Shown: one piece after another, positions 33,458-42,122 of the stretch
How the letters are laid out: every line of letters starts with the position of its first letter
Position numbering within the stretch: the stretch's first letter is position 1
Assembly (NCBI GenBank): GCA_016721015.1
Contig: JADKJL010000011.1
Location: forward strand, 1 to 64,000
Source of the DNA: Lysobacterales bacterium
GTDB taxonomy: Bacteria > Pseudomonadota > Gammaproteobacteria > Xanthomonadales > Rhodanobacteraceae
DNA length: 64,000 nt
Direction of reading: 5' to 3'
Notes under the pieces: model-generated
What the model saw: the letters and a program-made list of their open reading frames with translations, nothing else
Databases searched by the model: none
Told to the model about the DNA's origin: nothing
Position numbers and translations under genes: made by a program

Positions 33458-34992
33458 GCATTCGTGTTTTTGTGCCGCGCGACACCAGCGCCATCGCCTG
33501 CGGTGCCGATGCAGTGGCCGAGAAGGTCGAGAGCGAAGCGTCAAGTCGAGGCGTTGACGTGGTCGTTGTGCGCAATGGCTCCCGCGGTCTGTATTGGCTG
33601 GAACCGCTGGTCGAGGTCGAGACGGCAAACGGACGCCTCGGGTTCGGCCCGATCGCTCCAGCCGACGTGGGCGGCCTGTTCGAGGCCGGATTTCCCCACG
33701 CTTGCAGTCATCCGCTCGCGCTCGGCCCGGTCGACCAGGTCGACTGGTTGCAGCGCCAGCAACGTGTCTGCTTTGCCCGCAATGGCATCACCGATCCGCT
33801 CGATCTTGACGACTATCGCGTGCACGGCGGATGGCAAGGCGTGCAATGTGCGCTGTCCATGAGTGCGCAGGAGATCGTGCAGATCGTCACCGACTCCGGA
33901 TTGCGCGGGCGCGGTGGCGCGGCGTTTCCGTGCGGCATCAAATGGAAGACGGTGCTCGACCAGATGGTTGCGCAGAAGTACATTGTGTGCAATGCGGACG
34001 AAGGCGATTCGGGCACGTTCTCCGATCGCATGGTCATCGAAGGTGATCCCTATCGCCTGATCGAAGGCATGCTGATTGCCGGAATCGCCGTGGGTGCCGA
34101 CAAAGGTTACATCTACCTGCGCAGTGAATATCCGCTGGCGCAGCGTGTGTTGGCTGAAGCGATCGATCGGGCCCGATCGGCAAGCTGGCTCGGCACCAAC
34201 GTGCAGGGATCGGGACGGGCATTCGATGTCGAACTGCGAATGGGTGCGGGTGCCTATATCTGCGGCGAAGAAACCTCGCTGCTGGAAAGCCTTGAAGGTC
34301 GTCGCGGCCAGGTGCGTTTCAAGCCGCCGCTGCCGGCAGTCAAGGGTTTGTTCGAGAAGCCGACGGTCATCAACAATGTCATCACCCTGGCCTCGGTGCC
34401 GGATGTCCTGATCCACGGCGCCGAATGGTATCGCGACATGGGCATGGGTCGCTCGCGCGGTACGCTGCCAATCCAGCTGGCCGGCAACATCAGGCGCGGA
34501 GGCCTGGTTGAGTTGGCCTTTGGCATGACCTTGCGTGAACTGCTGCATGGATTCGGGGGTGGATCCGCCAGCGGCCGGCCGATCCGCGCCGTGCAGGTTG
34601 GCGGCCCGCTCGGGGCCTATCTGCCGGAATCCCAATTCGATACTCCGATCGATTACGAGGCCTTTGCTGCAATCGACGCGATGCTCGGTCATGGCGGCAT
34701 CGTCGTGTTCGATGACACGGTCGACATGGCCGAGCAGGCCCGTTTTGCGATGGAATTCTGCGCGATCGAATCCTGCGGAAAATGCACGCCGTGCCGGATC
34801 GGCTCTACTCGTGGTGTGGAGGTCATCGATCACATTCGTGGCGGCACCGATTCGCAGGCCAACATGGTCTTGCTGCGCAGCCTTTGCGACACGATGCTGC
34901 ACGGCTCCCTGTGCGCGCTCGGCGGTTTGACGCCGTTGCCGGTGCTCAGCGCGTTGAAGCATTTTCCCGAGGATTTCGTTCTGCAGCCATGA
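33454..34992 (+). CDS. fdsB: NAD-dependent formate dehydrogenase beta subunit (NuoF-like)
   Basis: 512 residues. An N-terminal thioredoxin-like extension (about 1-125) precedes the NuoF module with NADH/FMN site GLRGRGGAAFPCGIKWKTV (about 147-165), GAYICGEETSLLESLEGRRG (about 265-284), and the [4Fe-4S] motif ESCGKCTPCRIGSTRG (about 443-458). It reduces NAD+ with electrons from formate. The gap to fdsA is 174 bp and holds three REP hairpins, unlike the tight fdsG-fdsB junction. Confidence 0.94.
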   Translation: MSIRVFVPRDTSAIACGADAVAEKVESEASSRGVDVVVVRNGSRGLYWLEPLVEVETANGRLGFGPIAPADVGGLFEAGFPHACSHPLALGPVDQVDWLQRQQRVCFARNGITDPLDLDDYRVHGGWQGVQCALSMSAQEIVQIVTDSGLRGRGGAAFPCGIKWKTVLDQMVAQKYIVCNADEGDSGTFSDRMVIEGDPYRLIEGMLIAGIAVGADKGYIYLRSEYPLAQRVLAEAIDRARSASWLGTNVQGSGRAFDVELRMGAGAYICGEETSLLESLEGRRGQVRFKPPLPAVKGLFEKPTVINNVITLASVPDVLIHGAEWYRDMGMGRSRGTLPIQLAGNIRRGGLVELAFGMTLRELLHGFGGGSASGRPIRAVQVGGPLGAYLPESQFDTPIDYEAFAAIDAMLGHGGIVVFDDTVDMAEQARFAMEFCAIESCGKCTPCRIGSTRGVEVIDHIRGGTDSQANMVLLRSLCDTMLHGSLCALGGLTPLPVLSALKHFPEDFVLQP

Positions 34993-35018
34993 GTAGAGTG
35001 ATCGGCAAGGTTGCCAGA

Positions 35019-35125
35019 GCATCGCGACTGAAGTCGCTCCCACCGTGGGCCCGTGGGAGCGACTTCAGTCGCGATGCATTGCCGCGCAAGGTCGATTGTC
35101 GTCGGAGCGACTTCAGTCGCGATGC
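35019..35125. repeat. Three REP hairpins between fdsB and fdsA
   Basis: GCATCGCGACTGAAGTCGCT CCCAC is followed 6 bp later by its reverse complement, then by a third copy (GGAGCGACTTCAGTCGCGAT GC). Each unit holds the hairpin GCGACTTCAGTCGC. The first two can pair as one 25-bp stem. Confidence 0.9.
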
Positions 35126-35166
35126 TTTCCGGAATCATGCCCACAAGTGTTCAAAGAGGCAGAATC

Positions 35167-38100
35167 ATGCGATCAATTGACGACATCGACTATGGCACTC
35201 CGGCGATCCATTCTCTGGATGCGCTCAAGCTCGTGCATCTGGAAATCGATGGCATGCAGGTCAAGGTTCCTGCCGGCACCTCGGTGATGCGCGCAGCGGC
35301 AACGAATCGCGTCGACGTTCCGCGCCTGTGCGCAACCGACACGCTCGATGCGTTCGGCTCCTGCCGTCTCTGCCTGGTCCAGATCGAAGGCATGAAAGGC
35401 TATCCCGCCTCGTGCACGACTCCGGTGGCCGAAGGTATGCGGGTGACCACGCAAAACGCCAGGCTTGCCGAAATCCGTCGCGGCGTGATGGAGCTCTATG
35501 TGTCGGACCATCCGCTCGATTGCGTCGGCTGCGTGCCGGGCGCTCGCTGCGAATTGCAGGAGATGGCCACCGTGGTCGGCCTCGAAGTCAATCGCTACGG
35601 ATTCGACGGGGCAAACCATTTCCGTACAAGCACCGGGCTTCGCAACGATCAGGAAGCGACCGCTCCCGGCCACACTCCTCACGCGGCGTCGAAAGGCCAG
35701 CGCTCGCCCATCGACGCATCGAATCCATATTTCCGCTTCGATCCCTCGCAATGCATAGTCTGCTCGCGCTGCGTGCGTGCTTGCGATGATGTGCAGGGTA
35801 CATTCGCGCTGACCATTGAAGGGCGCGGTTTCGATTCGCGTGTCGTCGCCAGCCAGGACGAATCCTTCCTTGAATCGGAATGCGTGTCCTGCGGCGCCTG
35901 CGTGCAGGCCTGTCCGACCACCGCCCTGCTGGAAAAGTCGGTGATCGAGAAAGGCTTGCCTGAGCGAAGCGTGGTCACGACTTGCGCTTACTGCGGCGTG
36001 GGCTGTTCGTTCCGCGCGGAAATGCGCGGCGAGGAGATCGTGCGCATGGTTCCGCACATCGACGGCAAGGCCAATCATGGCCACTCCTGCGTCAAGGGAC
36101 GATTTGCCATCGGTTATGCGACCCACGCTGATCGCATCACCACGCCGATGATCCGCAAGCAGATCAGTGATCCGTGGACCGTGGTCACGTGGGAGGAAGC
36201 CATTGCCCACACGGCCAGGGAGTTTCGTCGCATCCAGGCCGAACATGGTCGCGATGCCGTTGGCGGCATCACCTCCTCACGCTGCACCAACGAGGAAACC
36301 TGGCTTGTGCAGAAACTCGTGCGCGCCGCGTTCGGCAACAACAATGTCGATACCTGTGCGCGCGTCTGTCATTCGCCGACCGGCTATGGCTTGAAAGCCA
36401 CCCTGGGCGAATCGGCCGGCACCCAGGATTTTGATTCGGTGATGGAATGCGATGTGATGTTCGTCATCGGCGCCAACCCGACGGATGCGCATCCAGTTTT
36501 TGCCTCGCAGATGAAACGTCGCCTGCGCGAAGGCGCCAGGCTGATCATCGCCGATCCACGCAGCATCGATCTCGTACGCTCGCCACATGTGCATGCCGAC
36601 CATCTGCTCAAGCTCCGGCCCGGCACCAATGTCGCCCTGCTCAATGCATTGGCGCATGTCATCGTCACGGAAGGACTCGCGGACGACGCCTTTGTCGCGC
36701 TGCGTTGCGAAGCGGGCGCCTATGCGCAATGGAAGGTTTTCATCGGTGAAGAGCGCAATTCGCCCGAGGCGACCGAAACCGAAACCGGCGTGCCCGCGGC
36801 GCAGATGCGTGCGGCGGCGCGTCTGTTCGCGACCGGCGGCAACGCGGCGATCTACTACGGCCTCGGCGTGACCGAGCATTCTCAAGGGTCGACTGCGGTC
36901 ATGGCGATTGCCAACCTCGCCATGGTGACCGGCAATATCGGCCGTCGTGGCGTCGGTGTGAATCCGCTGCGCGGGCAAAACAACGTGCAGGGTTCGTGCG
37001 ACATGGGCTCGTTCCCGCATGAGCTGCCGGGCTATCGGCATGTTTCGGATTCAAGCGTGCGCAGAACCTTCGAGCACGACTGGGGCGTGACCCTTCTGGC
37101 CGAACCGGGCCTGCGCATTCCGAACATGTTCGAGGCTGCGCTCGATGGCGAGTTCAAGGGACTCTACGTCGAAGGCGAGGATATCGCCCAGTCAGATCCG
37201 AATACCCAGCATGTCACCGCCGCGCTGTCGGCGATGGAATGCATTGTCGTGCAGGACCTGTTCCTCAACGAGACGGCCAAGTTCGCGCATGTGTTTCTGC
37301 CCGGTTCGACCTTCCTCGAAAAGGATGGCACGTTCACCAATGCCGAGCGACGCATCTCGCGCGTGCGCCGCGTGATGAAACCCGCATCCGGATATGCCGA
37401 CTGGGAAATCACCCAGTTGATTTCCAATGCGCTCGGCTACCCGATGCACTACACGCATCCGTCCGAAATCATGGACGAGATTGCGCGACTGACGCCGACC
37501 TTTGCCGGCGTCAGTTACGCGCGCGTCGATGAGCTCGGCAGTATCCAGTGGCCGTGCAACGCCGAGGCACCCGAAGGCACGCCGACCATGCATGTCGATG
37601 AATTCGTGCGCGGCAAGGGGCGCTTCATGCGTACCGAATACGTGCCGACGACGGAGAAGGTCAACGCGAAGTTTCCGCTGATCCTTACCACCGGCCGGAT
37701 CCTCAGCCAGTACAACGTTGGCGCACAGACGCGGCGGACGCCGAATACGGTCTGGCACGCTGAGGATCGTCTCGAAATCCATCCGCACGATGCCGAACAG
37801 CGTGGCATTGTCGATGGTGACTGGGTCGGCATTGCCAGCCGTGCAGGCGAAACAGTCCTGCGCGCGCAAATCAGCGAGCGCATGCAGCCCGGCGTCGTCT
37901 ACACCACGTTTCATTTCCCCTTCTCCGGCGCCAACGTGATCACCACCGAGAATTCGGACTGGGCGACCAACTGCCCCGAATACAAGGTCACCGCCGTCGA
38001 AATCACCCGCGTGACGCAACCCTCGGACTGGCAGCAGCGCTACCGGGCTTTCAGCGAAGTGCAACAGCAGTTGCTGCGCGAACGGCGCATAAAATTGTAG
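35167..38100 (+). CDS. fdsA: NAD-dependent formate dehydrogenase alpha (Mo/W catalytic) subunit
   Basis: 977 residues from MRSIDDIDYGTPAIHSLDAL, with AAAGAGGC as ribosome site. Order: 2Fe-2S (CATDTLDAFGSCRLCLVQIE), His-Cys3 4Fe-4S (HPLDCVGCVPGARC), two 4Fe-4S (CIVCSRCVRACDD; CVSCGACVQACPTTAL), MopB 4Fe-4S (CAYCGVGCSF), and catalytic Cys in CARVCHSPTGYG, where selenoenzymes have Sec. The C-terminal domain ends YKVTAVEITRV. It oxidises formate to CO2. fdsC, fdsD and fdhD, needed for sulfuration and maturation, do not follow. The stop codon lies in an inverted repeat. Confidence 0.95.
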   Translation: MRSIDDIDYGTPAIHSLDALKLVHLEIDGMQVKVPAGTSVMRAAATNRVDVPRLCATDTLDAFGSCRLCLVQIEGMKGYPASCTTPVAEGMRVTTQNARLAEIRRGVMELYVSDHPLDCVGCVPGARCELQEMATVVGLEVNRYGFDGANHFRTSTGLRNDQEATAPGHTPHAASKGQRSPIDASNPYFRFDPSQCIVCSRCVRACDDVQGTFALTIEGRGFDSRVVASQDESFLESECVSCGACVQACPTTALLEKSVIEKGLPERSVVTTCAYCGVGCSFRAEMRGEEIVRMVPHIDGKANHGHSCVKGRFAIGYATHADRITTPMIRKQISDPWTVVTWEEAIAHTAREFRRIQAEHGRDAVGGITSSRCTNEETWLVQKLVRAAFGNNNVDTCARVCHSPTGYGLKATLGESAGTQDFDSVMECDVMFVIGANPTDAHPVFASQMKRRLREGARLIIADPRSIDLVRSPHVHADHLLKLRPGTNVALLNALAHVIVTEGLADDAFVALRCEAGAYAQWKVFIGEERNSPEATETETGVPAAQMRAAARLFATGGNAAIYYGLGVTEHSQGSTAVMAIANLAMVTGNIGRRGVGVNPLRGQNNVQGSCDMGSFPHELPGYRHVSDSSVRRTFEHDWGVTLLAEPGLRIPNMFEAALDGEFKGLYVEGEDIAQSDPNTQHVTAALSAMECIVVQDLFLNETAKFAHVFLPGSTFLEKDGTFTNAERRISRVRRVMKPASGYADWEITQLISNALGYPMHYTHPSEIMDEIARLTPTFAGVSYARVDELGSIQWPCNAEAPEGTPTMHVDEFVRGKGRFMRTEYVPTTEKVNAKFPLILTTGRILSQYNVGAQTRRTPNTVWHAEDRLEIHPHDAEQRGIVDGDWVGIASRAGETVLRAQISERMQPGVVYTTFHFPFSGANVITTENSDWATNCPEYKVTAVEITRVTQPSDWQQRYRAFSEVQQQLLRERRIKL

Positions 38101-38169
38101 GAGCGCCTTCAGGCGCGAGGCTTGTTCCCCAAACTTCGAAGAAAACCTCGCGCCTGAAGGCGCTCCTAC
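38097..38169. repeat. Perfect 24-bp inverted repeat at the fdsA stop
   Basis: GTAGGAGCGCCTTCAGGCGC GAGG (38097-38120) is repeated in exact reverse complement at 38146-38169. Each arm also holds the small hairpin GCGCCTTCAGGCGC. The left arm provides the TAG stop of fdsA. It likely protects or ends the fds mRNA. Confidence 0.92.
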
Positions 38170-38258
38170 GGTGAAGCTCTGGGTCACCCAGGCGAGTGGG
38201 TTGGCGTGGTTTGCATGTGAGGGCCTCGAATTGGCGCCGCCAATCGCGTGCTCTTTTT

Positions 38259-38330
38259 AGGAGCCCTCTTCAGGGGCGAGGCTTTTTGTGGATGCCACGA
38301 CAAAGGCTTGCGTCTGAATGTCGCTCCTAC
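38259..38330. repeat. REP-family inverted repeat, degenerate
   Basis: TAGGAGCCCTCTTCAGGGGC on the left and a degenerate TCTGAATGTCGCTCCTAC on the right. The left half is nearly identical to the left half of the 12318-12393 repeat. It lies between fdsA and the convergent kinase gene. Confidence 0.7.
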
Positions 38331-38368
38331 GGTGATGCGGTCGGGCGAGGCGCGTATCTGTTCATTTG

Positions 38369-40768
38369 CTAGGCCGGCTTCGCTTTTCCTGCCGAGGCGA
38401 GCGCTGTATCGCAGGCCTTGATGCGTTCGATGATTTCGGCGGGCGCGACTCCCCGCGTATCCGGTTTCTGTCGATGGATTTCGAGCGCCGCCTCGTAATC
38501 TCGCTTTGCTTCGGCATAATTGCCCGTTCCAAACTCGGCCGAAGCAAGGTTCTTCAGAGACGCGGCGAGCAGACCATGGGTGGGCGGGAGTACCTTGCGC
38601 GCAATGCGGACCGATTCGGTCAGAGGGTCGATCGCGTCGGCGTGGCGATTCAGACTAACCAGGTCGCGACCCAGGTTGTTCAGCGCAATCGCGACGTACC
38701 AGTGATCCGGGCCATAGACCTCCAGGCACAATCGCGCGGATTCGCGATCGGCCAATTCGGCCAGATCGTAGCGCTCACGCTTGGTTTCAGCCGAGCCCAA
38801 GGCGTTGTACGCTTCGAGCAATTGGGATTTTCTCGGTGGTTGGACGCGCTTGAGCTGTTCGATGACTTCCCTGATTTTCGCGATAGAGCCGTCGGCGTCT
38901 CCTTGCGAACCCAAGACGCGGCTGATCAGCATCGTTGTGTCGAATGTGCGCTCATCGTGCGGGCCATACAGATCACGTTGTATCTCGTACATGCGTGTCC
39001 AGTCGGCTTTTGCCTCCACGTAGTTTTTTGCCAGGAACAGATGCATGGCGCCCATGCCGAGTATCCGTGCTTCGACCGCGCGCCCCTTATCGTTGGTCGG
39101 GAACTCTGGCAGCAGGTCACGCGCCTGTTTGGCAACAGCGGCTGACTCCGTGTTTCGCGTCAGATTCTTGAGAGCACTGGATTTCAGCAACAATGCGTTT
39201 GCCATGGAGACCGGATCGTCCAGGCCCTCACGCAGTTTCAATGCGGATTCGTAGAGCTTGAGCGATTCCGTAGCGTCTCCGATGCCTGCGTAAGCTTGGC
39301 CCATCGTCTCCAGCAACTGCGCGTGGGCTTCGGGGACCTGTTCGAGCTCGCCGGAAATGCGCTGGGCGCCTCGATCCAGCAGTTCGCGAGCAGTGATCTT
39401 TGCTCCATCACTTGCGGCGGGATTGGCCAACCTGAAATTGTCGACCATGAAGTCGAGCACGCGCTCGGACTTGTCAGCCTCGATGCGGGCCAGATTGCGT
39501 TGATGCAAGGTAACGACCAGGCCGCCAATGAGGGCGATTGCGGCGAGCGTGACCGACACGACCGCGATCGCATGCCGGCGCAGGAATCGCGAGGATCGAT
39601 AGCGCCAGCCGCCACGCCGCGCGATAACGGGTCGCTTGTGCAGATGGTTTTCGATGTCGGCGGCGAAATCGCCGACGCTGGCGTAGCGTTGTTCGGGCTG
39701 CTTGCGCAACGCCCTGAGCACGATCGCATCGAGATCCCCTCGCAGTTCGCGACGCAGACGTTGCGGGGACATTTCGCGCTGCGCGGCGCGTGCAACGAGG
39801 TCTTCTTCGTCGTCGAGCCCGGTAAACGCCAAGCTAGGACGGGTCGGTTCCTGATCGAGGATAGCGCGCTCGTAGGCGGCAGGTGTCGAGTTCTTGACCT
39901 TGTACGGTCGCTTCCCGGTCAGCAGTTCGTAGAGAAGCAAGCCCAGCGCATAGACATCAACCGCCGTCGTCATGACCTCGCCGCGGACCTGTTCCGGCGC
40001 GGCATATTCAGGCGTGAAGACGCGCTGCAGACTCGCGTGACTGGCGTCGCTGTCGATCAGTTTGGCGATGCCGAAATCGAGCAACTTGATCTCGCCATCG
40101 CGCGTGACCAGCAGGTTGGATGGCTTCAGGTCACGATGCACGACCAGATGCGCGTGCGCGTGGCTGACAGCGGCACAGACCGTGAGGAACAACTTCAGAC
40201 GAGCAGCAAGATCGAGTTGCCGCTCGTCGCAATAACTGCGCAGATCACTTCCGTCGACGTATTCGAGTGCCAGCCATGGCCTTCCATCGGCCGTGACGCC
40301 GCCATCGATCAGATGCGCAATGTTCGGATGATTGAGGTGGGCGAGGATCTGGCGCTCGGCGCGGAAACGTCCGAGCATCTCGGCAGCATCCCAGCCCGAG
40401 CGGATCAGTTTGACCGCCACCTTCTGCTCGAATTCGCCATCGACGCGCGAGGCCAGCCAGACCGTGCCCATGCCGCCTTTGCCGATTTCCTCGATCAGAC
40501 GGAACGGCCCGACGTTCAGGCCGGTGAGCTTTTGCTGTTCGCCCTCGTTGTCGTCGTCGGACAACTCCGCGAGGACATGGGGTGCCTGGTCCTCGACCAC
40601 GGTGCGGATGACATCTTCGCGGTCGGCCTGCAGCAGGGCGAGCAGTTCCTCGCGCAACTCCGGATCGTCGATACCGCGATCCTGCATTGCCCTGGGCCAT
40701 TCCTCCGGAGGCAAGTCAGCCAGCTCATCGAACAGTTGACGGGCACGTTGCCATTTCTCGGCATCCAT
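38369..40768 (-). CDS. Ser/Thr protein kinase with TM helix and TPR sensor region (module 1)
   Basis: 799 residues. Cytoplasmic kinase domain about 90-375: glycine loop IGKGGMGTVW (95-104), Lys120 in VAVKLI, HRDLKPSN (211-218) and DFG (231-233), so it should be active. A membrane helix (about 400-421) precedes an extracytoplasmic TPR/tetratricopeptide array (about 470-790; LLETMGQAYAGIGDATESLK). The N-terminal 80 residues are an alpha-helical segment typical of such xanthomonad kinases. It is the last gene of a minus-strand unit after the ADYC gene (40 bp gap), with an ECF sigma factor at the front. Confidence 0.92.
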   Translation of the reverse strand: MDAEKWQRARQLFDELADLPPEEWPRAMQDRGIDDPELREELLALLQADREDVIRTVVEDQAPHVLAELSDDDNEGEQQKLTGLNVGPFRLIEEIGKGGMGTVWLASRVDGEFEQKVAVKLIRSGWDAAEMLGRFRAERQILAHLNHPNIAHLIDGGVTADGRPWLALEYVDGSDLRSYCDERQLDLAARLKLFLTVCAAVSHAHAHLVVHRDLKPSNLLVTRDGEIKLLDFGIAKLIDSDASHASLQRVFTPEYAAPEQVRGEVMTTAVDVYALGLLLYELLTGKRPYKVKNSTPAAYERAILDQEPTRPSLAFTGLDDEEDLVARAAQREMSPQRLRRELRGDLDAIVLRALRKQPEQRYASVGDFAADIENHLHKRPVIARRGGWRYRSSRFLRRHAIAVVSVTLAAIALIGGLVVTLHQRNLARIEADKSERVLDFMVDNFRLANPAASDGAKITARELLDRGAQRISGELEQVPEAHAQLLETMGQAYAGIGDATESLKLYESALKLREGLDDPVSMANALLLKSSALKNLTRNTESAAVAKQARDLLPEFPTNDKGRAVEARILGMGAMHLFLAKNYVEAKADWTRMYEIQRDLYGPHDERTFDTTMLISRVLGSQGDADGSIAKIREVIEQLKRVQPPRKSQLLEAYNALGSAETKRERYDLAELADRESARLCLEVYGPDHWYVAIALNNLGRDLVSLNRHADAIDPLTESVRIARKVLPPTHGLLAASLKNLASAEFGTGNYAEAKRDYEAALEIHRQKPDTRGVAPAEIIERIKACDTALASAGKAKPA

Positions 40769-40808
40769 CCAAATCCCCTTGGCTTGCTGCAGTCGTGAAT
40801 GGCCAAGC

Positions 40809-41600
40809 TTAGCGCGAGCGATTGAAGACGAGGGCACCGAGTGCGCCGGCCCTGATTTCATTGCAATCGGTACCCAGTGCATCCTTCAATCGCGGGCAGC
40901 TGAGGGCAAGTTTCCCGAGATTGATGTTCTCCGCAATTCGCGTGTGCGCGACGCACACCGCGCCGGTCGGCGACCAGCCGGCCTCAAACGGGAAATCCGC
41001 ACCGGCCTCGGAAGCCTGTATGCCGTGGCGGTCAAAGATGTCGATCATCGTACCTTCGCGCGTCGTCGGCTTGCCATCTCCGCAATAGTCGGCGCGGACC
41101 ATGTGCACGCAGGATTCATAGAGCGGCGCAAGCGCCGTTCCGTCGGCCGCAGCCTTCCATGGCTTGTAGCCGAAACGCACGCACTTGGCCTGCGCGCCAC
41201 TGGTGCAGCTGATGGCAAATTTTCGCCCGCCCGCATGGAACCGGCCCTCACTATCCCAACTGCCGGCCAGCGGGAACGCTTCACGGGTGCCATCGCGTGC
41301 GGCCTCGCAGGGGTTTTCCCACGCACCGTCGCCCATGCGCACACTCAGCCGGTGCAAGAGGATATCGCCGCTCGGATCCGTCGGATCCTGGCGAACGCCT
41401 TCAATCCGCAGCGTGCTGCCATCGCCCAGATCAAGCTCGGCACCGATCAGGTCGGCGCCGTGCAATGAACGCCCGTCATCCGTGTTCAGCACGAAAGCCG
41501 TGCCGTCCACCTGCAGGCCCGCGTCGAGCGCAAGCGCTGGAGTGCCAAGGGGAAGCAGGAGCGCCAACAGCGCAGCAACGCGGAGGCGGGCCATGATCAT
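40809..41600 (-). CDS. Secreted ADYC-domain protein
   Basis: 263 residues. The signal peptide MIMARLRVAALLALLLPLGT is cleaved near ALA-LDAG. The mature part has six or more cysteines (ENPCEAARDG, ISCTSGAQAKCVRFGYKPW, YESCVHMVRADYCGDGKPTT, AVCVAHTRI), with the motif RADYCGDG that gives the ADYC family its name. Probably disulfide-bonded and extracytoplasmic. No function is known. The start overlaps the stop of the pentapeptide-repeat gene by one base (TGATG), so the two products are made together. Confidence 0.8.
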   Translation of the reverse strand: MIMARLRVAALLALLLPLGTPALALDAGLQVDGTAFVLNTDDGRSLHGADLIGAELDLGDGSTLRIEGVRQDPTDPSGDILLHRLSVRMGDGAWENPCEAARDGTREAFPLAGSWDSEGRFHAGGRKFAISCTSGAQAKCVRFGYKPWKAAADGTALAPLYESCVHMVRADYCGDGKPTTREGTMIDIFDRHGIQASEAGADFPFEAGWSPTGAVCVAHTRIAENINLGKLALSCPRLKDALGTDCNEIRAGALGALVFNRSR

Positions 41601-42019
41601 CAGCGTGCCAGCGGCAGGCGAACGTGGACATTCTCCAGCGCAATCGAGGACCAGTTGGTGTCAGTCATCCTGTTGTCGCTGTCGTCGAAAAAGCTGACGA
41701 AGCGCTGACCCTGCAAGCTCGCGCCATTGAGTGACCAGCCATTGAACAGCTTGCCATTCAAGGTCAAACCGTTAAACCGGATGCCGTTCATCCGGGCGCC
41801 GTTCCACTTGATGTCGTTCCACTTGATGCCATTAAACCCGAAGCCGTTGAAGGTCTTGCCATTGAATTTTGTGCCATTGAAGGCGCGGCCATTCGCGTGC
41901 AGGCCGGTGCCATGCGCAAACGCGTTTGTGCCCTGCAGGTCTGAGGTTGACGCGGCCATGGTCGTGCTGGATAGAGCCAGGGATGCCAACAGGGCCAGAG
42001 GCAACAGATAGGTGTTCAT
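41600..42019 (-). CDS. Secreted 'NG-xx-F' pentapeptide-repeat protein
   Basis: 139 residues. Signal peptide (about 1-22, MNTYLLPLALLASLALSSTT). From residue 43 to 104 an NG pair falls on every fifth residue: units such as FNGTK, FNGKT, FNGFG, FNGIK, MNGIR, LNGKL. That is twelve full NG/ND units and a final QG, with F, W, L or M before each pair. Period and hydrophobic position fit a right-handed quadrilateral beta-helix, but the NG signature differs from the usual A[DN]LXX. A non-repeat C-terminal tail (about 107-139) follows. A GGAGAG ribosome site precedes the ATG. Confidence 0.85.
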   Translation of the reverse strand: MNTYLLPLALLASLALSSTTMAASTSDLQGTNAFAHGTGLHANGRAFNGTKFNGKTFNGFGFNGIKWNDIKWNGARMNGIRFNGLTLNGKLFNGWSLNGASLQGQRFVSFFDDSDNRMTDTNWSSIALENVHVRLPLAR

Positions 42020-42060
42020 TGCGATCTCTCCTTCAAATAATGCCGGACTGGCATCCCCTT

Positions 42061-42093
42061 CACATACGCAATGGGATGCCAGCGGAGATCATC
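42061..42093 (-). promoter_or_regulatory. Candidate ECF promoter, copy 1 (pentapeptide-repeat gene)
   Basis: Minus strand: GATGATC (42093-42087), 14 bp, ATTGCGTATGTG (42072-42061), then 41 bp to the ATG at 42019. The 12-mer sits inside a hairpin with arms GGCATCCC and GGGATGCC. An identical bipartite element with the same two spacings is at 44385-44417. Confidence 0.7.
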
Positions 42094-42122
42094 GAAAGAA
42101 CGAACGCATGAAAACCGCCTGT

